Assembly (NCBI GenBank): GCA_964518305.1 | Contig: CAZFDK010000046.1 | Location: 1 to 22,098 of the forward strand | Source: Caribbeanibacter sp964518305 | GTDB lineage: Bacteria; Gemmatimonadota; Gemmatimonadetes; Palauibacterales; Palauibacteraceae | Direction: 5' to 3' | DNA: 22,098 nucleotides | Shown here: positions 14,564 to 22,098 of the stretch, in pieces | Layout: each line of letters opens with the position of its first letter | How positions within the stretch are numbered: the stretch's first letter is position 1 | Program-made: the position numbers and the translations under genes | Notes under the pieces: generated by a model | The model's database searches: none | What the model was told of the DNA's origin: nothing | What the model saw: only the letters and a program-made list of their open reading frames with translations

Positions 14564-15870
14564 CGGCCGGGGGCGATGCCCATCCAGACGGTCGGGAGCC
14601 ATCCCGCGAGAACGGCTACGGCCCGGCCGTGACCAGGGACGACGAGGACATCCGGCCGTCCGGACAGAGCGCCGATCACCTCGGGGTCGTCCTGAGCGGC
14701 GGCGGGGCTCGCGGTGCCTACCAGGTCGGCGTGCTCCGTTACCTGGGCCGGAAGCTGGGCGACCGCCGCCCGCCGATCCTCACCGGGGTCTCCGCCGGCG
14801 CCATCAACGCCGGCTTCCTGGCCTCTCATCGCGGTGGCCTGGACGGCGCCACCCGGGACTTGAGGGAGAAGTGGACCGAGCTCAGGACCCGGGACGTCAT
14901 GAAGTCGGACCCGCTCACCATGGGGTGGATCGCCCTCCGCTGGCTGGCCACGCTGGCCTCCGGCGGCTCCGGCCTCGCTCCTCGCGCCCGGTCGCTGGTC
15001 GACAACCGCCCCCTGGAGCAGTACCTGGCGGGCCTCGTGGAGCCGGAGCGCATACGGAAGAACGTGGACGAGGGGCGGCTGCGGGCCGCCGCGATCACCG
15101 CCACGTGCTACGGGACCGGCCGCACGGTGACCTTCGTGCAGGGTCGGGAGGACCTGAGAATGTGGCGGCGGCCGCAGCGGGAGGCCCGCAGGAGCCCCCT
15201 GACCCTGGACCACGTCATGGCGTCGGCCGCCATACCGCTCCTCTTTCCCGCGGTGAGGCTGGAGGACGGCCACTACGGCGACGGCAGCGTCCGGCAGACG
15301 GCCCCCCTGGCGCCGGCCATCCACCTCGGCGCCCGCCGCATCCTGGCCATCTCCTCCCGTTACGCGCGCAGCCTCGACGAAGCGTGCCGCCCGGCCACCG
15401 AGGGGTACCCGCCGGTCGCGCAGATCGCCGGAGTACTGGCCAACTCCAGCTTCCTTGACACCCTGGAGACCGACGCGCGCTGGCTCCGGCGGGTGAACCG
15501 CCTGGTCTCGAAAATCCCGGAAGAGGAACGCCGCCGGGAAGAGCTGCAGGAGGTGGACCTCCTCGTGCTCCGGCCCTCCCGGGACCTGGGTCGGCTGGCC
15601 GCCGAGTACGAGCGGGAGCTCCCCCGGACGCTGCGCTTCCTGTCCCGGGGGCTCGGCACGCGGGAGAGCGAGAGTCCCGATCTGGTGAGCTATCTCCTCT
15701 TCGAGCGCGGCTACCTGAAGCGCCTCATCGAGCTGGGCGAGCGGGACGCCGAGCGGCAGTGGCCCCGGCTGGCCAGCTTCCTGGGCGTCGACGAAGAGGA
15801 GACTGTGGCGCGCGCGTCCGACGGCGGCCGCGAGGAGTCTGGCGCGACGACCGAGGAGCGCGGGGGCTAA
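14560..15870 (+). CDS. Patatin-like phospholipase
   Basis: 436 residues. Patatin-fold lipases cleave acyl ester bonds of phospholipids with a Ser-Asp dyad. All motifs are present: oxyanion loop GGGARGAYQ (about 47-55), nucleophile elbow GVSAG (Ser78) and the DG motif in YGDGSVRQ (Asp241). The first 40 residues are polar and probably disordered. There is no signal peptide or C-terminal beta-barrel, so the protein is likely cytosolic or membrane-peripheral, unlike secreted PlpD-type fusions. The C-terminal 130 residues are charged and helical, ending in an acidic tail. The ATG at 14560 has GGAGGAGG upstream and overlaps the previous stop by 4 nt. Its own stop overlaps the convergent epimerase stop by 4 nt. 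Confidence 0.93.
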   Translation: MTAGGDAHPDGREPSRENGYGPAVTRDDEDIRPSGQSADHLGVVLSGGGARGAYQVGVLRYLGRKLGDRRPPILTGVSAGAINAGFLASHRGGLDGATRDLREKWTELRTRDVMKSDPLTMGWIALRWLATLASGGSGLAPRARSLVDNRPLEQYLAGLVEPERIRKNVDEGRLRAAAITATCYGTGRTVTFVQGREDLRMWRRPQREARRSPLTLDHVMASAAIPLLFPAVRLEDGHYGDGSVRQTAPLAPAIHLGARRILAISSRYARSLDEACRPATEGYPPVAQIAGVLANSSFLDTLETDARWLRRVNRLVSKIPEEERRREELQEVDLLVLRPSRDLGRLAAEYERELPRTLRFLSRGLGTRESESPDLVSYLLFERGYLKRLIELGERDAERQWPRLASFLGVDEEETVARASDGGREESGATTEERGG

Positions 15871-17250
15871 TCGGCGAAGCGGCCGAGCTCGTGACGCAGG
15901 GCCCCCTCCAGGCCGGGATGGCGGAAGGAGAAGCCGGCGTCGGACAGGGCGGCGGGCACGACCCTCTGGCTGGCCAGGAGCATCTCCTCGACCAGCTCGC
16001 CGGGAACCGCGCGCAGGATCCCCTCCGGCACGCGGAAGGGCACGGGCCGGGAGAGCACGCGCCCGAGCGTCCGGACGAACTCGCCGTGACGGACCGCGCC
16101 CGGCGCCACCACGTTCAACGGGCCCCGCACCTCGTCCCGGTCCAGGGCGAAGTGGATCGCGTCCAGCACGTCGCCGATGGAGACACAGCTCATCCANNNN
16201 NNNNNNGTCCCCCAGCGCGGCGCCGAGGCCCAGCCGGAAGGCGGGGAGCATGGCCGCGAGAGCCCCGCCGCGCCCGGTCAGCACCACTCCGAGCCGGAGC
16301 CGCACCACCCGGATCCCGGCCTCTTCGCCCGCTCGGGCGGCCGCCTCCCACCGGCGGCAGACGTCGGCCAGGAACCCCTCGCCGGCGGAGGACTCCTCGC
16401 TCAGCGTCTCGTCCCCCCGGTCGCCGTAGAAACCCACGGCCGAAGTCGAGACCAGCGTCTCCGGCGGGCTCTCCAGGGAGCGGAGGGACCGCACCAGGTT
16501 GCGGGTCCCCTCCTCCCGGCTCCGGACGATGGACCGCTTCTTCTCCTCCGTCCACAGGCCGGGAAGGGGCTCGGCCGCCAGGTGCACCAGCGCGTCCAGG
16601 CCCTCGGCCCGAGCCGGGTTTCGCAGCCCCGAGTCCGGGTCCCAGCCGATCTCGTCGCCGCCGGCGGCGCGCCCTCTCGTCACCCGGAGGACCTGGTGTC
16701 CGCCGGACCGGAGGAAGGCCACGAGCTGGCTCCCGATGAGTCCGGACGAGCCTGTCACGGCCACCCGCCAGGCCTCGCCGGATCGGCGGCCGAGGTGCGT
16801 GCGGAGGTCGTCGCGCACCGTGCGGTGCCGGTAGCGGAAGCTCCGCTCCAGCCTCCGGCGCACCGTCCCCTGCAGGAGGCGGTTTACCACGGAGCCGCCC
16901 GGAAGGCGGAAGTCGACCCGGTCCTCGAGCAGCGTCTCGCGACCACCCGACCGGGGCCGGAAGACGTGCTCGTGCTCCCAGCGGGCGAAGGGACCACGAA
17001 TCTGGACGTCGGCGAAGCCCCGGTCCTCCTCCAGCGCCCGATGCTCCGCGACCCAGCTCATGGCAAACGGCGGGCGCCCGAAGCGGAGCTCCGCGCGGGA
17101 CCCGGGCTCCGGCGGCCCCGGGGAGCTCACCACCCGGGCCGGCTCCCACGGGGGGAGAAGACGCCGGAGGGCGCCGGGACGTCGGTGCCACGCCTCCACC
17201 GCGTCCACGGGATGATCGACGGCTGTACGGCGGACGAAGCTGGGCTCCAC
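15867..17250 (-). CDS. SRPBCC plus TIGR01777-type epimerase, interrupted by N gap
   Basis: Probably one 460-residue gene split by the N run. The GTG at 17250 has GGGAG 5 nt upstream. Residues 1-150 form a SRPBCC/START-like domain. Residues about 162 onward form an NAD(P)-binding epimerase with TGSSGLIGS (166-174), TSAVGFYGDRGDE and RLGVVLTGRGGAL. The last 80 residues match the DUF1731 C-terminal domain (VPFRVPEGILRAVPGE). The frame ends at GLGAALGD before the gap and resumes as WMSCVSIGDV after it, in a different nominal frame. The family normally reads LGxGRQW(M/W)SWI here, so three residues (9 nt) are missing and ten N is one base too many. Family members are putative sugar-nucleotide-like epimerases of unknown substrate. 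Confidence 0.87.
16197..16206. other. Assembly gap (ten N)
   Basis: Ten undetermined bases inside the epimerase gene. A length of ten breaks the reading frame, while nine would restore it and supply the three residues expected from the family motif. Confidence 0.97.
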
Positions 17251-17274
17251 GGCGGCTCCCGGTCTGATCTCCGC

Positions 17275-17303
17275 TGACGGTTCGGCCGGTCCACGGCTAT
17301 TAT
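17275..17303 (+). promoter_or_regulatory. Promoter for the YhaO-YhaN genes, likely leaderless
   Basis: CTGACG (17274-17279) or TGACGG, then about 18 nt, then TATTAT (17298-17303, five of six bases of TATAAT). The expected start point, 6-9 nt further, coincides with the A of the ATG at 17312. No Shine-Dalgarno sequence precedes that ATG, so the message is probably leaderless. Confidence 0.5.
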
Positions 17304-17304
17304 C
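17299..17304 (-). promoter_or_regulatory. Minus-strand -10 candidate for the epimerase gene
   Basis: GATAAT (minus strand, 17304-17299) overlaps the plus-strand TATTAT. It would start transcription near 17291, about 40 nt before the GTG at 17250. No clear -35 element is seen. Confidence 0.35.
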
Positions 17305-17311
17305 TTAAGCC

Positions 17312-18430
17312 ATGACTGCCCGCATCCTGCACACGGCGGACCTCCACCTGGCTCGCGACCGGCCGCAGCGGTGGGAGGCTCTGGAGGCGCTGGTCCGGCT
17401 GGCCCGCGAGAAGGACGTCGACGCGCTCCTGATCGCCGGCGACCTCCTGGACCGGGGCGGCGACCACGCCGCCCTCCGGGTCCGGGTGCGTGAAACGCTG
17501 GAGGAGCTGTCCGTCCCGACGCTGATCCTGCCCGGCAACCACGACCGGGACGCTTACACGGCGGGACAGGACTGGGGGCGGCGCACCCGGCTCCTGATCC
17601 GCCCTCCCGTGCAGTCCACCGAGGTGGCCGGGCTCCGAGTGGTGGGAATCCCCTACCCCGAGGAGCCGGCCACCTTCCGGAGCGTCCGCCGCAGCGTGGA
17701 GCGGGAGCTCGGCGGCGACGAGCCCGCGATTCTCGCCCTGCACGGCACGCTCATCGACGCGGACGCTACCCACATCCAGGACGAGAGCCAGGAGGACGAG
17801 CCCGGGGACTACTTCCCGGTCCGCACGGGCGAGATGCGGGGAATCGCCGCACGGTACGTGGCGCTGGGCCACTATCACCAGCACGCCCTCCGGCGGGCCG
17901 GGCGAACGCCGGTGGCCTACGCCGGCTCCCCGACCCCCGTCGGCTCGCACGCGTGGGGACCCCGCTCGGCGGTCCTCGTCGAAATCCCCGCCGGCTCCAC
18001 GGGCGGGGCGGAGGCGCGGATCCGGCGGCTCGAGCTTCCCCTCCCCTACCGGGGCCGGATCGAGCAGTGGCTGACGCCCTTCCGCGAGGAGGAGGGTCTG
18101 GAGGCCCTGGAGGAGGAACTCCGGCGGAAGCAGGACGGAAGGTGCGCCATGCGCGTCCTGGTCGACGGGATCCTCGCCGACCTGTCGGAGGACGACCTGC
18201 GGGACCGTCTCGACGGACTCCGCGATCGCCTGGAGGGCGATTACCGGGAGCTGGAATTCCGACGCCGGAGCGTGGGGCTGGAGCCGGAGCGGGCCGAGCT
18301 CTTCCGACAGTTCCGGGAGCGGCTGGACGAGCGGGTCCGGGCCGGCGAGGAGGGCGGGGCGCCGGCCGTGGAGCCCGGGGTCCGGGAGCGGGCGCTGGAG
18401 CTCGGCGCTCGTGCCCTGAAGGCGGAATAG
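17312..18430 (+). CDS. YhaO/SbcD-like metallophosphoesterase DNA nuclease
   Basis: 372 residues. It is a calcineurin-like phosphoesterase of the SbcD/Mre11 type, expected to cut DNA ends with two metal ions. The metal-binding motifs are in order: DLH (Asp10, His12), GDLLD (Asp44), GNHD (Asn76 to Asp78), LHG (His144) and GHYHQH (His187, His189). The capping region after about residue 240 ends in charged helices (EEEGLEALEEELRRK and later), as in the DNA repair exonuclease YhaO. The stop lies 4 nt before the start of the YhaN-like ATPase, the usual partner gene. The ATG at 17312 has no ribosome binding site and probably lies at the transcription start. Confidence 0.92.
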   Translation: MTARILHTADLHLARDRPQRWEALEALVRLAREKDVDALLIAGDLLDRGGDHAALRVRVRETLEELSVPTLILPGNHDRDAYTAGQDWGRRTRLLIRPPVQSTEVAGLRVVGIPYPEEPATFRSVRRSVERELGGDEPAILALHGTLIDADATHIQDESQEDEPGDYFPVRTGEMRGIAARYVALGHYHQHALRRAGRTPVAYAGSPTPVGSHAWGPRSAVLVEIPAGSTGGAEARIRRLELPLPYRGRIEQWLTPFREEEGLEALEEELRRKQDGRCAMRVLVDGILADLSEDDLRDRLDGLRDRLEGDYRELEFRRRSVGLEPERAELFRQFRERLDERVRAGEEGGAPAVEPGVRERALELGARALKAE

Positions 18431-18434
18431 CCGG

Positions 18435-20642
18435 ATGCGAATCGAGCGCATCCGGGTCCGGGGCTTCGGCCCCCTGCGGGACGTCGACCTCGATTTGGCC
18501 CCGGGGCTGAACCTGATTTTCGGACCCAACGAGACCGGGAAGACCACCCTGCTGGACGTCATCCTGGCCCGCCTCTTCCGCTGGGAGCGGCGGCGCGGAA
18601 CGCGCCTCTCCACCGTCATGGGCGGCATGGACCGCTTCGGCGACCCGGGGGAGGCCGCCGGTCGCCTGGCGATCCGACTGGACGGGGAGCTCGTCGACTA
18701 CCCGGGCGGCCCCTCCCTCCTCCACCACCTGGAGCTGGAGCACGCCGGCCTGGCGGGCCTGTTCTGCGTACGCTCCGGCGAGCTGGAGCTCCCGGGGACG
18801 GAATCCGGCGAGTTCTGGAGCGAGCTGAAGAAGGTGCTGTCCGGCCTTCCCAGGGGCGTCGACACCCTGCGCGAGAACGCACACGAGGAGGCGGGGCTCA
18901 CCCCGACGGGCCAGATCAGCGACGCCGGCGACCCGGGCCGGAAGACGCGACTGTCCGAGCTGCGAAGCCGCCGCGAGCGTCTGGAGGACCTGGAGGAGCG
19001 CCTGCCGGACGCTGCCGAGTACGAGGAGCGGATCTCCGAGCTGGAGGAGCGCAAGCAAGGCCTGGAGCGTGCCCGGCGTCGCCGGGTGGCGGAGCTCCGC
19101 CAGCGGCACGAGGAGCTTACCGGCGAGCTAGACGATCGGCCCGTGGTGCCCGAATCGCGCCTGGAGCACTGGCGGGAGCGGTCCGGCGAACGCGGCCGCC
19201 TCGACCGGGAGATCGAGTCCCTGGAGGAGGACCTGGCCGAACGCCGGGAGGAGCTGCGGAGTCGCCGCGAGGAGCTGGCGGAGTACGAGGCCCGGACCGA
19301 GGAGGTCGCTGGACGGGTCGACTCCGCCCGGGAGCTGGAGCTGTCGGAGCGGGCGGTTGACGTACGGGACGCCCGCCGGGAGCTGGGGGCCCGAGCCGCG
19401 GGACAGGGGACGACGCGGATCCTCGGTGGAGGGCTGCTGGTCGCCGGCGTCGGGGCCCCCGTTCTCGAGGTCAGCACCGGCCTCCTGCCCGGCGGGATCA
19501 TTCCCGCGGTCATCGTCGCCGCCGTGGCCACGGCCCTCGGCGGATGGCTTCTCTGGCGCCACCGGCAGCAGCGGCATCGGCTCCGCGACCTCGAACGCCG
19601 GGAGCGCTCCCTGCTGGAGAAGTCGGCGTCCCTCGGCCTGGACCGGTCCTCCGCCGCGGAGCTCCCCACGGCGGTCCGGGAGCTGGAGGAGGATCGCAAC
19701 GAGCTGCAGCGCTCTCGGGACGTGGCCCGACAGAAGGTCCGCTCGACGCTGGAACGGGTGGAGGAGATGGAGACGGAGCTGCAGCGGCTCCACCGGGACC
19801 GGGACACGGCGCGCCAGGACCTGGAGGATCTCCGGAAAGAACTCGAGTTCGAATCGCTGGAGGCAGCTCGGGAGGCCCACGAGCGGCGGCAGGAGCTCGA
19901 GGGCGAGCTCGAGCGGGTCGAGTCCGCCCTGGCCGAGCTGCCCGACGCCGGCACGGACGCCGTGCCGGCGAGAAAGCCCGGGGGGGTAGAGACCACGCCG
20001 GAGTGGGAACCGGAGGCCCTGGCCGAGGTCGAGAGCCACCTGGAGGAAGCGCGGGCGGGATACGAGGAGCTGCAGCACGAATTCGTTCGCGCCGGACTGT
20101 CGACACCGGAGGACGTCCTCACCGAGCTCCGGGAGTGCCGGGCCGAGATCCGGGAGATCGAGCTGGATCGCGACGCGGGCCTCCTGGCTGGCGAGATCTT
20201 CGCCAGCATGGACGAGGCGCTGGAGCAGCGTCTCGAGAAGGCGCTGTCACGGGAGGGCGATTTCTCCGTCTCGGGCGTTCTGCGCCGTGTCACCCGCCGC
20301 TATGTCGCCGTGGCCCGGAACGGCGAGGCGAGGCTCACCGTCCGGGACGCGGAGGGGCGGGAGTACCGCCTGGAGGAACTCAGCCGCGGCGCCCGCGACC
20401 AGGTGTATCTGGCCCTTCGCGTCGGCCTGGCCGAGGCGGCGCTGGAGGCGGGAGAGTTCTCCGACGAAGGATTCCTGCTCCTCGACGACGCCTTCCTCAC
20501 CGCGGACTGGGAGCGGCGGGAGCGGATGGTCGAGGCAGTCTGTGCCCTCGCGGATCGGGGCTGGCAGGTGATCTACCTGACCTGCGACACGCACCTCCGG
20601 GAGCTGTTCGAGGAGGCCGGGGCCAGGATCAACCAGCTGTAG
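18435..20642 (+). CDS. YhaN/SbcC-like AAA ATPase with internal membrane segments
   Basis: 735 residues, SMC/Rad50-like ATPase. The N-terminal half-site has GPNETGKTT (30-38, Lys36). The C-terminal half-site has LSRGARDQVYLALR (from 649, signature) and FLLLDDAF (Walker B, Asp684-Asp685). Between them lie Glu/Arg-rich coiled coils (about 165-325 and 380-600). At their midpoint, where SbcC/Rad50 carries a zinc hook (CxxC), there are instead two hydrophobic segments (about 330-350 and 355-375), followed by basic RHRQQRHRLR. This matches YhaN-type proteins, which are membrane-tethered. With the upstream nuclease it should form an SbcCD-like complex acting on DNA ends near the membrane. The role is inferred from the family. 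It is convergent with the barrel gene, 6 nt apart. Confidence 0.9.
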   Translation: MRIERIRVRGFGPLRDVDLDLAPGLNLIFGPNETGKTTLLDVILARLFRWERRRGTRLSTVMGGMDRFGDPGEAAGRLAIRLDGELVDYPGGPSLLHHLELEHAGLAGLFCVRSGELELPGTESGEFWSELKKVLSGLPRGVDTLRENAHEEAGLTPTGQISDAGDPGRKTRLSELRSRRERLEDLEERLPDAAEYEERISELEERKQGLERARRRRVAELRQRHEELTGELDDRPVVPESRLEHWRERSGERGRLDREIESLEEDLAERREELRSRREELAEYEARTEEVAGRVDSARELELSERAVDVRDARRELGARAAGQGTTRILGGGLLVAGVGAPVLEVSTGLLPGGIIPAVIVAAVATALGGWLLWRHRQQRHRLRDLERRERSLLEKSASLGLDRSSAAELPTAVRELEEDRNELQRSRDVARQKVRSTLERVEEMETELQRLHRDRDTARQDLEDLRKELEFESLEAAREAHERRQELEGELERVESALAELPDAGTDAVPARKPGGVETTPEWEPEALAEVESHLEEARAGYEELQHEFVRAGLSTPEDVLTELRECRAEIREIELDRDAGLLAGEIFASMDEALEQRLEKALSREGDFSVSGVLRRVTRRYVAVARNGEARLTVRDAEGREYRLEELSRGARDQVYLALRVGLAEAALEAGEFSDEGFLLLDDAFLTADWERRERMVEAVCALADRGWQVIYLTCDTHLRELFEEAGARINQL

Positions 20643-20648
20643 CGGTCC

Positions 20649-22098
20649 TCAGAACCCCGGGACCAGGCTGAACGTGACGTAGCTCCCGCGCTCCGGGCGG
20701 TCGAAGGGCGCCACCCAGTCCACCTCTCCGACGGCGAATCCCAGCAGGTTGATCCGCAGCCCCACGCCGGCACTGGTCACCGGTTCGCGATCGCCGCCCA
20801 GGAAGAAGGCCTGTTCGCTGCCCGGCGAATCGGGATCGGGGGAGGACCAGGCCATCCCGGCATCGAAGAAGCCCACCAGCTCCAGCGGGGGCACGTACCC
20901 GCCGCGGGAGAGAATGCCCAGGGGGCCGAAGAGGGGAAGCCTCAGCTCCGCGTTTCCCACGGCCATCCGGGTACCCTGGAGCCGATCGAAGGTCTCGATC
21001 TCCGAGCAGTCCTCCAGCGGGCGATCCGGCTGGCAGCTCGTGATGTCGAAGGAGCGCAGGTCGTACCCGCGGATGAGCCATGGCGAACCTGCGTACAGGC
21101 GGCGGAGACGATCATCGTCGGCGCCGGCGCCCCAACGCCCGAAGTGGAGGAGCCGCCCGGCCAGGGTCAGGGGACGGAGGGGCATCAGGTAGCGCCGGAA
21201 GTCCAGGGTCGCCGCGGTGTAGTCCAGCGTCCCCAGGCTCGGCGCCACCTCGAATCGGTACCGCTGCCCCAGGATCGGCCCGGTGGGCCCTCCGATGGAA
21301 TTGTCGTAGACAAGGGCCGCGCTCCCCGTGAGCTGGTTCATCGAGGAGGGCTCGCAGAACCTCCGTCGGAAGCTCAGGCTGTCGCCGCAGCTCGGCGCCT
21401 CGACGGTGCTTTCCAGCACCTTCTCGCCGGAGCGGTCGAAGCCGATGCGGTCGGTCTCCAGCTGGAAGTCGATGCGCTCCACCCCGGCCGACAGCTCGAG
21501 CCTGTGCACCGGACTGAACGGGTACTCGATGGCGCCGACCACCCGGCGGTCCACCTTCCAGAATTGCACGATCTCCCGCAGGAACTCCTCGTCACCGTCA
21601 TCGTCCACATCGGCGTAGCCCTGGCGGTAACCGCGGGACATTTCCGGCACCTGCCCCCCTACGAGCCGCCAGTTCGTCCGGCCCTTCTGGTTCTCGTAGC
21701 CCGCCAGCGCACCCGTGCCCTGCAGGACGTCGTCTCCCTGGCTCCGCACCTGGAAGAGCGCACTCAGGGAGTGGAAGCCCAGCATGTCGCTGAAGTGGAA
21801 GGAGGCGCCGCCGCTGACGAAGGTCCCGTACGAGGACGCGCCGAAGGCGAGGCTGGGCTGGGAGACGTAATCCAGGCCCAGGCTCGGGTCGTAGTCGGCG
21901 GTCTCGAAGGTCGCGGGACTGGGCAGCCCGAGCTCCGGGTCGGCCAGCAGCTCGGCCACCTCGGCGCGGCCCCGGTCGCGCGGAGGCAGGTCGGCGGCGG
22001 AGGCGGCGCCGGCCGGGTCCTCCGGCCGGCGGCCCGCCAGCACGCCGGTGGCGTCGGCCCGATAGATGTCGTATCGCCCGTGCCGGAAGGCGCTGAAC
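20649..22098 (-). CDS. PD40-like/BamA-type outer membrane barrel protein (N-terminus cut)
   Basis: The frame is open to the window end, so only the last 483 residues are seen. The first visible residues (FSAFRHGRYDIYRADATG) resemble the end of a TolB/PD40 beta-propeller repeat. A charged Ala/Asp/Arg linker follows, and then about 400 residues of beta-strand pattern with aromatic girdles and long acidic loops. One loop (DVDDDGDEEFL) looks like a possible calcium-binding loop. The barrel has the RGYD motif (IRGYDLRSF), which matches the conserved (V/I)RG(F/Y) of BamA/TamA/Omp85 strands. It ends in SYVTFSLVPGF with a terminal Phe. Two Cys pairs in loops may form disulfides. PD40-barrel fusions are, to my knowledge, frequent in Gemmatimonadota; their role (surface antigen or secretion) is unproven. 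Confidence 0.85.
   Translation of the reverse strand, partial: FSAFRHGRYDIYRADATGVLAGRRPEDPAGAASAADLPPRDRGRAEVAELLADPELGLPSPATFETADYDPSLGLDYVSQPSLAFGASSYGTFVSGGASFHFSDMLGFHSLSALFQVRSQGDDVLQGTGALAGYENQKGRTNWRLVGGQVPEMSRGYRQGYADVDDDGDEEFLREIVQFWKVDRRVVGAIEYPFSPVHRLELSAGVERIDFQLETDRIGFDRSGEKVLESTVEAPSCGDSLSFRRRFCEPSSMNQLTGSAALVYDNSIGGPTGPILGQRYRFEVAPSLGTLDYTAATLDFRRYLMPLRPLTLAGRLLHFGRWGAGADDDRLRRLYAGSPWLIRGYDLRSFDITSCQPDRPLEDCSEIETFDRLQGTRMAVGNAELRLPLFGPLGILSRGGYVPPLELVGFFDAGMAWSSPDPDSPGSEQAFFLGGDREPVTSAGVGLRINLLGFAVGEVDWVAPFDRPERGSYVTFSLVPGF

Noticed and set aside
14275..17250. Single giant minus-strand protein reading through the N run and across the patatin gene
   Set aside because: It exists only because the N run is counted as ten bases. 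Past the gap it follows the wrong frame, and the true C-terminal domain is in the frame restored by a nine-base gap.
17312..20642. A defence island built around the nuclease-ATPase pair
   Set aside because: The pair matches housekeeping YhaO-YhaN repair proteins. There are no toxin, methylase, integrase or other defence genes nearby, and base composition does not change.
20644..20664. GGTCC...GGACC inverted repeat between the convergent YhaN and barrel genes
   Set aside because: The stem is only 5 bp with an 11-nt loop and no T-tract, so a terminator cannot be supported.

Overview
This is a 22 kb stretch of a very GC-rich (roughly 70%) Gram-negative chromosome. Several traits point to Gemmatimonadota or a close relative: outer-membrane barrels ending in Phe, a TolC-family factor, a PD40-like/BamA-type barrel fusion, frequent GTG and TTG starts, and a small protein family otherwise best known from Bacteroidota. 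This assignment is an inference; there is no rRNA or other marker in the window. No insertion sequence, phage gene, CRISPR array, tRNA or rRNA is visible. A run of ten N at 16197-16206 is an assembly gap inside one gene.

Layout. (1) 1-3551, cell envelope: a secreted SH3-repeat protein (minus strand, cut by the window edge) is divergent from a small outer-membrane barrel. The barrel overlaps by 49 nt a PBP4-type D-Ala-D-Ala carboxypeptidase. (2) 3573-6057: an unusual FabH-like ketosynthase (minus) is divergent from a fold-type III PLP enzyme of the D-serine dehydratase/D-threonine aldolase group (plus). They share a promoter region that holds a 12-G tract. (3) 6097-12451, all minus: nfo (endonuclease IV), then etfB-etfA, then a tightly overlapped three-gene ABC exporter unit (membrane-anchored periplasmic protein, ATPase, about 12-TM permease). 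(4) 12672-15870, all plus: TolC-family factor, a small conserved protein of unknown function, and a patatin-like lipase, joined by 4-nt ATGA overlaps. (5) 15867-17250 (minus): a SRPBCC plus TIGR01777-type epimerase fusion, interrupted by the N run. (6) 17312-20642 (plus): a YhaO/SbcD-like nuclease and a membrane-anchored YhaN/SbcC-like ATPase. (7) 20649 to the end (minus): the C-terminal part of a large protein with a PD40-like segment and a BamA/TamA-like barrel.

Functional picture. Most genes are ordinary chromosomal housekeeping or envelope functions: peptidoglycan editing, outer-membrane proteins, export, electron transfer, and two DNA repair units (nfo; YhaO-YhaN). I see no convincing new defence or mobile system. 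The parts most worth following up are the translationally coupled TolC/unknown/patatin cassette, the ABC exporter unit whose first gene looks like a transglutaminase-operon protein without its transglutaminase core, the FabH homologue with an insert near the substrate entrance, and several well-formed promoter or operator-like elements in the short intergenic regions.
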